Below the pieces are notes generated by a model. It saw nothing but the letters and a program-made list of their open reading frames with translations, made no database searches and was not told the origin of the DNA. The position numbers were made by a program, and so were the translations under genes. This document shows, piece after piece, positions 21,910 through 29,408 of a DNA stretch of 29,408 nucleotides (the stretch's first letter is position 1; every line of letters starts with the position of its first letter). The stretch is from Ephemerocybe angulata (taxonomy: Eukaryota; Basidiomycota; Agaricomycetes; Agaricales; Psathyrellaceae), in NCBI GenBank assembly GCA_013368325.1, contig JAACJK010000257.1, forward strand, positions 1-29,408, given 5' to 3'.

Positions 21910-23529
21910 CAGACCCTTTCATTACTTCTGTCACTGCGGTCGGGAAAATCGCACCATGTGCCTGCCGGCCGCTGGGTGGCACGAGCGTCCCTGCAGCCTA
22001 CTGTATAGTTTGATGAAATAGACAGATGGCAATGTCCTCACCCTGAGCGGCGCTGCGGCTTTTCACAGGCACAGATTGGATCCATTCTGGCTGAGGATGC
22101 GGCTTGAGAAGTGGGCATATAGCATATCTCAGAGGTGTGTCGAAACAGTACAAGTGAGTTGCCCATTCACTACCACCGATGCTCACATACCCGTATTTAG
22201 ACAGAAACTCGCTAAATATGGGAGCTGTCGGGGCGGGATGGGAACGTTTCGGGTGTATGTAAGCATGACGGGTTTGCCAAATCAGGGCAAAGGCGCTTCG
22301 TCAGACGTCTCTCCCACCACCACCACCATGATACCTGATAGCTGATATTGCCCGGACGCGGTCCAATTTCTGAACGCCGGGGTTCTGGCCGGGAGGCTAT
22401 CACAAGAAAGTACTATGGATGTCGCCTTCGAGCCACCCCTGCACCGCCCATGTTTTGCGTCAGGTATCCCTTGATTTCAGAACATGCGATGCGATCCCGA
22501 CCTTGGTCCTGAAAATCTGAAACCAGGCTGCCTTGGCCCTTAGCCTCCCTTAGTTGGCGGCGGCAGCCACCAGTGTCGCCGGGTACATAGGGGTATGCTT
22601 ATGACTGAGGGCTAATCCCAATGAAAACGCTCATAACGCTGTTTTCCCGTATCCGATTAGTCTCGCTAGTACGGCTACTATGGAAGGGGAGTAGGATTAT
22701 CAAGCCGTTTGCTGATTGGTTGTTGGTACCACAGGTAAGCAAGAATTGTTAGCTTTATCCAGTCGCGGCTGATTCGGCAGGAGCTGGAACTGGGGGCTCT
22801 GGTTCCCCACCTCCGCTTCGGCGCTTCCTGCGTCGCTCAGAGGTTTACATAAACTCTCCGGGCAACTTTACCCATGGTCTATCCGAAGAAGCCATTTGGA
22901 ACTTTGAGATGCCAGATCACCATGTGCAGCTTCCATTGCATAGCCGTTTGTCGGTTATGACCATATTTCTGGCACTGCCAACGTCATGGTGAGTTTCTCC
23001 TAGTACACGGAGGTACAGGGCTAGATATCCTTCTCCGCGCCTCGTTCGAAGTTCCCGGCCTTTCTGCGGTGTCGACAGGTACATGGTCCCTGAGGCGCCT
23101 ATCACGTCTCGCGTGGTTACTTCTGGCGCCTAACAGATGTTCTCATGGATCCCATCTTCTCAATGATGGACGAATTGGACCCGGTGCTCTCATCTGAGGC
23201 ATGCGACAACACCACATAGCCAATCGGTGAGCCCCGATGTCACCGGGTAAGTTACGATACGTATGACAGCAATCTTCAGGGGATGCGACCACCAACAGCC
23301 TCCAACATCCTCCCCTCGACACGCCGTGCCAACCCTGTGACCTGAACGACCACAATCCTTCGCAATCAATAAACCGTTCAAAGTCCATAAACCGTTTTGA
23401 AACGGAGGAGTCCTATGCGGGGAGTGTTTTAGGTATCAGCGTATCATCATCTTTCCCTTTCCCCCTCTTCCTCCTGCTCTCGTTCGACCTCCTCTTCTCC
23501 ACTTTCTTTAATCCGCTCCTTTTTCCGTT
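21910..23529. other. divergent intergenic region
   Basis: It separates the DUF6534 gene (-) from the GH5 gene (+) and should hold both promoters. The last ~100 nt are C/T-rich, as in fungal leaders. A stop-free stretch at 22753-22992 (+) lacks an ATG at its start and matches nothing I know. Confidence 0.45.
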
Positions 23530-26500
23530 ATGTCCTACAACCTCGTGCCCATCGGAGACGGGTACACCGTAGGTACCCTATGGAGGGCCAAAGCCCCTAC
23601 CCCTCTCAGACATCATACAACAACTCGAGCGCTTCTCTCAATGAGGTGCGTGAAGCTGGTCACACTCACCGGAAAGAGCTGACAGCGGAATCAGCATGGA
23701 AGCTATGGTAGTACTCCAGCTCTGCCCCTGGTGGGCGGAGGTGCGCCAAGGAAATCCGGAGGGATGAGCAGAAGAGCCAAGATACTGATTGGCGTGGGCG
23801 TCTTCATTGTCATTGCCGCCGGCGTCGCTGTCGCTCTCGTTTTCACTGTCGGCAAGAAGAAAGGAACCTCCACTGGGGCGGGGGGCGCAAATTCAACTTC
23901 TGGGCGGGTGGGAAGGCGGAAAGTCTCATATCTGGGAAGACTGGAAGCACCATCACGGCCGAAGATGGCAAAACCTTCACATACGCGAGCGAGTTTGACG
24001 GGGAGTGGGTTCACGACCCGAAGAAACCGTTGGATAGTGGGGGGAAAGCGCAGAGCTGGAGTCCCAGGATTGGGGAGGAGTGGAAATGGGGCGAGGATGT
24101 CATTCGTGGTGTGAATCTCGGGTGAGTTTGGTGTCGGCTCCGTCGTATTCGGAACTGACATGACCTACCTTTGCATAGCGGATGGCTAGGTGAGGATAAA
24201 TAAGGTTTTCGAAACTGGGGGTCCAGTTGCTGATATTCGGTCGGTTCAGTCACGGAGCCCTTCATCGTTCCTGCCCTGTACGAAAAATACTACAAGAACG
24301 ACCTTGGGGTGAAAGTGGAGGACGAGTGGACATTGTGTCAGGCAATGGGCAGCAAGCTTGCCGAAGAAATGGAGAACCACTACAAGACTTTCATCGTGAG
24401 TCCCAGCTTTATTGTCCCTGCTAAATGTCCATTGACGATATCATGCTATCAGACTGAGCAAGACTTTGCCGAAATCGCAGGTCGGGACTGTTCGCCGATG
24501 TGCACTCAAGGCGCTTATTTTGACAATTCGAACCGTAACAGGGGCCGGCTTAAACTGGATCCGGATACCAATTGGATACTGGGCCATCGAAACGATGAAC
24601 GACGAGCCTTACTTGGAAGGTGTCTCGTGGAAGTACTTCCTGAAAGCGTGAGTTCGAGTCTTCCCTTTGAATCAATATCTAAAGGTATTCCAGACTGGTG
24701 TGGGCGCGAAAGTACGGCCTTCGAATCTACCTTGACTTCCACGGCCTTCCTGGAAGCCAAAACGGCTGGAATCACTCCGGAAAAGGTGCGTTACCTGATA
24801 GATTACCTTCGCCTGGTCCTAACGCTGGCCTTTAACCCCAGGTGGCGAGATCAACTTGTAAGAGCTTTGCTTGAGGTATACGACATGTGCTGATGTTCCG
24901 AATGTTTCTAGTATGAACGGTGTAATGGGAGTCGCCAATGCCCAGCGGACCCTGACGTATATTCGTATCTTCACGGAGTTCGTCAACCAGCCACAGTACA
25001 AGGACGTAGTCTTGATGTAGGTTCCTTTCAACGACCTCCACTGCGCTGTCTGCTGACCCAACACTTACTTGCAGGTTTGGCATCGTGAACGAAATCCGAA
25101 ATGTTGTTGGAACTGAGGCGATTCAGAGTTTCTATGGTGCCGCCCACGAGGCTATACGCAAAGTGACGTGCGTCCTCGTCTCATCAACGCTCCTCATGCC
25201 GCACATACTGACAGCCCTGATAGTGGAACTGGCAAAGGGAACGGTCTCTATATCGCGATGCACGAAGGTTTCCTCGGAGTGAGTGTACACCTCCTATTTC
25301 AACGAGGTAATGACCAACCAATCCGTTTTTTCCAGCTTGAGAAATGGCAGGAGCCCTCCCCGGAGCTGATCGTGTCATTCTCGACCAACATCCGGTACGT
25401 TTCGGCTTTCCCACTGGTTGATTGTCGCGTGGAATACTGAGCGCAATTTAATGACAGTACCTTGCATTCGAAGGAAACATGAAAGCAACGTCAGTTTCCA
25501 AATCGCTCATTCCACTCACCGCCGCTGATCACATCTTCAATCCCTTAGGCCTGAGTCAAGCGTAAACGAGTCTGGTGGGTGAATTAGCACAACGAAAAGC
25601 TGATCGCTTCTGACATACCCAAAGTGACTGGGGATCCGGAACGAGCAAGTCCCAGTAGCATTTCGGCATCACCATTGCCGGAGAATTCTCGACCGCTATA
25701 AACGGCTGCGGACTCAACCTCAATGGCGTTGATCTGGGGAAGCTGAAGGATGTGACTTTTGGGATAACTGGGCGGTACGCATTGCCGTCTTCGCTTCCTA
25801 CATCTGAGAACTGACCGATATATTGTTTCCTATCCTTCTTCCTGCATGATTGATACTGTTAGGCCTGGGACCAAGCTACGATTGATGGTTTGCAGCAAGT
25901 TTCTCTTGCTTCCATGGACGCTCTGCAGAACTGGTTCTACTGGACATGGAAGATCGGCGAATCCAGCGAACTGAAGACTTCATCGTGCCCCATGTGGCAT
26001 TACAAGCTCGGGCTCGAGAAGGGCTGGATTCCAAAAGGTGTGTTTAACACTGCAAGCGCTAATTAAATGCATGGTTGACTGATCAATTGCGTATAGACCC
26101 CCGTGGCTCGAAAGGCGTCTGCGACAGTGCTGCCGCCCATATCAGCCATTCGACGGCCAGTATCCCGCATCAGCGACAGGCGGTGTATGTATCATCCTTC
26201 TTATCTTTCTATCCACTTATTAACATTTTCTTCTTGTAGGGCCCTGGCAAGATTGTTCCTACTCCGGCGTTCCCTCCTGCGACCCTTAGCCCAGGTCTCG
26301 AGGCCGCCGCGCTTCCAACATATACCGCCACAGGAACCCTCAAGAGTCTGGCGGGCCCCACTTTCACTGCCGCACCGAAAGTCGATGCCGGCTCTGGTTG
26401 GAGCAACCCTGATGATAACGAGCTCGCATATGTGTACGTCTCTTAAGCCTGCCTCGCCGTGATGAGCGTTTTCGAGGCTGATAAACGAATCTTTTCTTTT

Positions 26501-26631
26501 AGGCCTGTTGCTGGGTGCTCGTATCCAAAGTGAGTATACCATGCTATCGCCTAAGGTGACATACTAACTCCCGCTTAGTGCCTACAGCGCGGTTAGCGTA
26601 GCTGTTCCCCCAGCGTGCACTGGCGCTTAAA
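23530..26631 (+). CDS. exo-beta-1,3-glucanase, GH5 (subfamily 9-like), type II membrane protein
   Basis: Predicted to hydrolyse cell-wall beta-1,3-glucan outside the plasma membrane. [13 protein letters not shown] starts a Ser/Tyr-rich cytosolic tail, followed by a signal anchor ([20 protein letters not shown]). The catalytic domain shows [58 protein letters not shown] (acid/base Glu at 25091), [21 protein letters not shown] (nucleophile Glu at 25683) and [13 protein letters not shown] Pro/Thr-rich C-terminus ends at 26629-26631. At least fifteen exons include pieces of 11 nt (24179-24189) and 16 nt (24842-24857). The frame breaks near 23572, 23880-23910, 25350, 25574, 25761 and 26136 are each repaired by adding one G or C. 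An in-frame TAG at 25656-25658 is not explained that way. The gene is probably intact in the organism, but this is uncertain. Confidence 0.82.
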
Positions 26632-28270
26632 TGATTACTCTTTCATCTGTACCAGTCTGTACCATCCTTGTTTAACTAATACTCCAGGTGCGCTAGCAGC
26701 CTCACGCTCGTTAAATGGACATCTCTCTCTGTAGTGCCTTCGCTTGTCTACGCCGCGGACTATCATGATAACCACAACTAGGCACGATGTACCCTTAAAG
26801 TATTCTATGTATTCATGGAATGTTCCTGTTTCATCATTGCTTAGTATCTGGTTGTCCAGTAGTACGGCACCTACCAGTGCCACTCAGAGGTCGGTACGGT
26901 CTACCATCGCTCAGAATGAGCATTTATGACTGTGAGAGCGTCCTGGGACAAGACGGCTCCGCCTTGTGTGGAAAGTTCGAACGAGGACGGGCATTGGGAG
27001 CCTGCAAGATTCCGTTAACTCCACGACCCTGCACACTTATACTTTTGGATGTCAGGCTGTGGCAGCCTTCTCCAAGTCCAGTGCTTATCATCGGTAACCA
27101 CAGCTTGTGAGAACTCGCCGCTGAGAACTGATACTCAACTGAGCGGCCTCGTGTAAATTAGAACTACGGAGTTGTGCTCACGTCTACATAACTTTGTATA
27201 CAAGGTTTTCGCAACTTGGGAGTCGATTCGGGTTGAATGGTGCTGGAATGCTGGAGGTGGAGGTAAAATGACACTGGGATCGCCTTTCTGTAACGACCTC
27301 ACCATCTAACAATGGTCTCAGTGGCACGCCAATGCCCAGTCGACTTCGCACATTTGGCTAAGTATGTTTCTGTCAGTGGAATTTACGCTGATTTGATCGG
27401 ATTTTCTGATGCAAGGCAAATCAGCGCAAAAGAAGCCAGGTCAAACGGGGACCTCAAGGCAACTTGACCTCATCCGCCATGGCTACCCACATACCAGTCG
27501 ACGTGTTGCCCAGATACATGGCTTTCTTACTACCCGTACACCGCCTTGCTGGATTGGGCAACGCGCCACAGAGTTGTGGGCGTATGTAAGTACTCCTTCA
27601 GACTGGGAGGCGTCTGCCCCGGCCATTCGGAGCGCGCTTCGAGCTAAGCATCATCGTTGCGTCGTCGATAGGCACTGGACGACGCGTAATACAGCTCTGG
27701 TATGGATACTCCTTCTTGGAGGTATGTATACTCCCATATGGCATCCTCCGTGAGCCAAGGATGAACAGGGACTTCCGCAATGGCGCTGTGAATATTGTGA
27801 GTGGGCTCCTTCAAAATTCCGAGCATTCAAAGGCTATGAGCTCATGGTTCCGTTTCAGGTAAAACCCCGTCTCCTGTTACGAACACGGTAAGAGATAGCG
27901 ACTAGTCAATACTTGAAAGGCTGTCGTTCATCGTCTTGCGCTTTCTGGTCGGGAGCCCTCGAAACCTGAGCGGGATGGCAGTGCCTCTCAAGGCCACAGT
28001 GACTAAAGCTCAGGCAACGCGATATGTTGAATCGCAACGGAGACTCGGGTGACTACTACCATTCCAGCTAATAGACTGCGACCCTGACGCACACGCGTGG
28101 GTACTGTTGGGCAGTCCCTGAATTAACTCGATCAACGAAAAGATTCTGGGGTAAAAAATGTCCAATCCAGTGCGCAGATCCCATTCTTGTTGACGCCCTA
28201 AAGCTTCTCTGCATTTGGGCATATACAAGGCCGTTAATATCGTCGGTGCTGGGTACGGGCCGCGGGCCCT
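26632..28270. other. intergenic stretch, no supported gene
   Basis: It contains the GH5 3' flank and sequence with scattered splice-like signals. The 114-codon frame at 27409-27753 (+) and its neighbours give no recognisable domain. A decayed gene near 27300-27800 is possible but cannot be identified. Confidence 0.4.
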
Positions 28271-28449
28271 TATAAGGACCTAGGTTCGGGGTTGGGATAC
28301 TTTCATCGATTCTTCCTTCTATCTTATCCTATCTTGCCCTTGAATCCCTCGTTCATTCAATAATACACTGCATCAACCTTGTTTCTCGGCACTGGCAGCC
28401 TCGCATTCTTGCAGCTCAACCTCAGGTCTACTTCTCTCCACATTTTTTG

Positions 28450-29408
28450 AGGGTTCTCATGGGCGAATATGATGATATACTCGGTGCGCCTCACTAGTCA
28501 TAGCGCCTATACGCCCTCCTCACCGCCTTCTTCGACACAGGAACTCTTCTAATCGGCGTCACAGGTTCGTACCTATAGCTTGGACGCCTTTAAAGCCCCG
28601 AACGCTAAAGTATTGGGACTGCAGTCAATACTTATTTGTATGGCGTCGTGTCTTGCCAATACACAACCTATCATAATACCAGTGAGATTTTCGTCTATCT
28701 TTCAGGTCCCAGCGTTCCATCAGTCAACTGACTCGTTTATCTTAGACTTTGACGATAAACTACGCGTAAAGTATGCCTGCTTGACATTCTTCCCGAAGGC
28801 ATTTCACAGATGGGCTTCACAGACTTGCCGTGCTTTTCCTTTTCACTCTCGACACTGCCCAAAGCATTTTGTAAGCCTTGACACCAAAATGCGTGAACTC
28901 CTTTCTGACTGCCAGTGTCACTTCTCCTCGTCCTTCAGTATGATCTATCTCTCTTGGATATTCACGTACGCTTCATGCAAGTCTATATCTCCTGATTAGA
29001 CGCTCATCCCTGGCTTGCGTCAGTGTTGTCAACTTTTCCAATCCCGCTGTCTTTAGTAGTGCGTTTCGATAGCTTTGGGAACGAAGCCAGGATACTGATA
29101 TTGGCTCTAGATACACATTGGCCTTGTGCATTCATCCCTATTGGCACAGCGGTTACCGCATGCGTGAGCCATCTGTTTCTTGGCTTCGGTGAGGGTCCAA
29201 CTGCTACCTACTCTCATCCTTTGATCCTAACCCGCCCGTCTTAGAATGTACGGGATATCAAAGAATAAGGCCTGTATGCAATTGTACTTTCAATGACTAT
29301 GGCTGAGCTTGCTACTGGAGTAGCTTTTGGTATTCGGTGAGTGTTCTACTTAGTTTGTTGCAGTACCATTCTGAAAATACCTCCTCACTTGGGCTGCTCA
29401 GGATGTGG
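28450..29408 (+). CDS. partial DUF6534-like membrane protein, cut by the window edge
   Basis: Short blocks resemble, in order, the DUF6534 layout of the 20136-21851 gene: FFDTGTLLIGVTG near 28530, DDKLRVK with VCLLDILPEG near 28750-28800, NFSNPAVF near 29035, and WPCAFIPIGTAVTACVSHLF near 29118-29190. After an intron ending in CTTAG at about 29244 come MYGISKNKA and AIVLSMTMAELATGVAFGI, then a GTGAGT donor at 29338. Frame changes occur at about 28770 (an A run) and 29278 (G), each repairable by one base. I cannot fix the start codon; ATG 28459 is a candidate. TATAAGG at 28271 may be its TATA element. If correct, two DUF6534 genes flank the glucanase. Confidence 0.5.

Noticed and set aside
22753..22992. 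80-codon stop-free stretch (+) with protein-like composition and a GTGAGT near its end
   Set aside because: No ATG at the start, no recognised domain, no partner exons.
27409..27753. 114-codon open frame (+)
   Set aside because: No similarity to known domains; several internal splice-like signals but no consistent exon model.
1..29408. CRISPR array, prophage or bacterial operon
   Set aside because: The gene structure is intron-rich and fungal throughout; no regularly spaced repeats or phage genes are present.

Overview
The window looks like nuclear DNA of a basidiomycete fungus, most likely an agaricomycete. Genes are split by many short introns (about 45-65 nt, GT...AG, with CTAAC/CTGAC-like branch sites). 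They belong to families typical of mushroom-forming fungi: F-box proteins, DUF6534 membrane proteins, GCM-domain proteins, TPR proteins, a GH5 exo-beta-1,3-glucanase and a proline-rich Zn2Cys6 factor. There are no prokaryotic signatures.

Layout, left to right. (1) 33-2720: a medium-chain dehydrogenase/reductase (MDR) gene relic, cut in two by an F-box gene (474-2127). (2) 3805-4795: a diverged PCL-type cyclin (+). (3) 4796-8215: gene-poor, with a CCAT microsatellite. (4) 8216-9667: a Zn2Cys6 transcription factor (-). (5) 9668-11600: intergenic. (6) 11847-15440: a large protein (+, 12 exons) with a low-complexity N-terminus, a predicted beta-rich domain and a TPR array. (7) 16266-19247: a 2,982-bp block with imperfect 23-bp terminal inverted repeats and arrays of TTGCGGT words inside both ends. 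It carries one evident gene, a GCM/WRKY-like zinc-domain protein (-), and no transposase, so it looks like a non-autonomous mobile element with cargo. (8) 20136-21851: a DUF6534 membrane protein (-). (9) 23530-26631: a type II membrane GH5 glucanase (+). (10) about 28450 to the right edge: a second, partial DUF6534-like gene (+).

Most genes share one defect. Their reading frames break at short homopolymers, usually G or C, and nearly every break is repaired by adding one base to the run. I count at least fifteen such sites in seven unrelated genes. Such a one-directional pattern points to deletion errors in the assembly rather than to independent pseudogenization. Only the MDR relic, which also lacks its C-terminal half, is convincingly dead.

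No single pathway joins these genes. The possible new biology is the TIR-bounded GCM element and the unnamed beta-domain/TPR protein. All gene models were derived by hand from splice signals and family memory. No database search was run.
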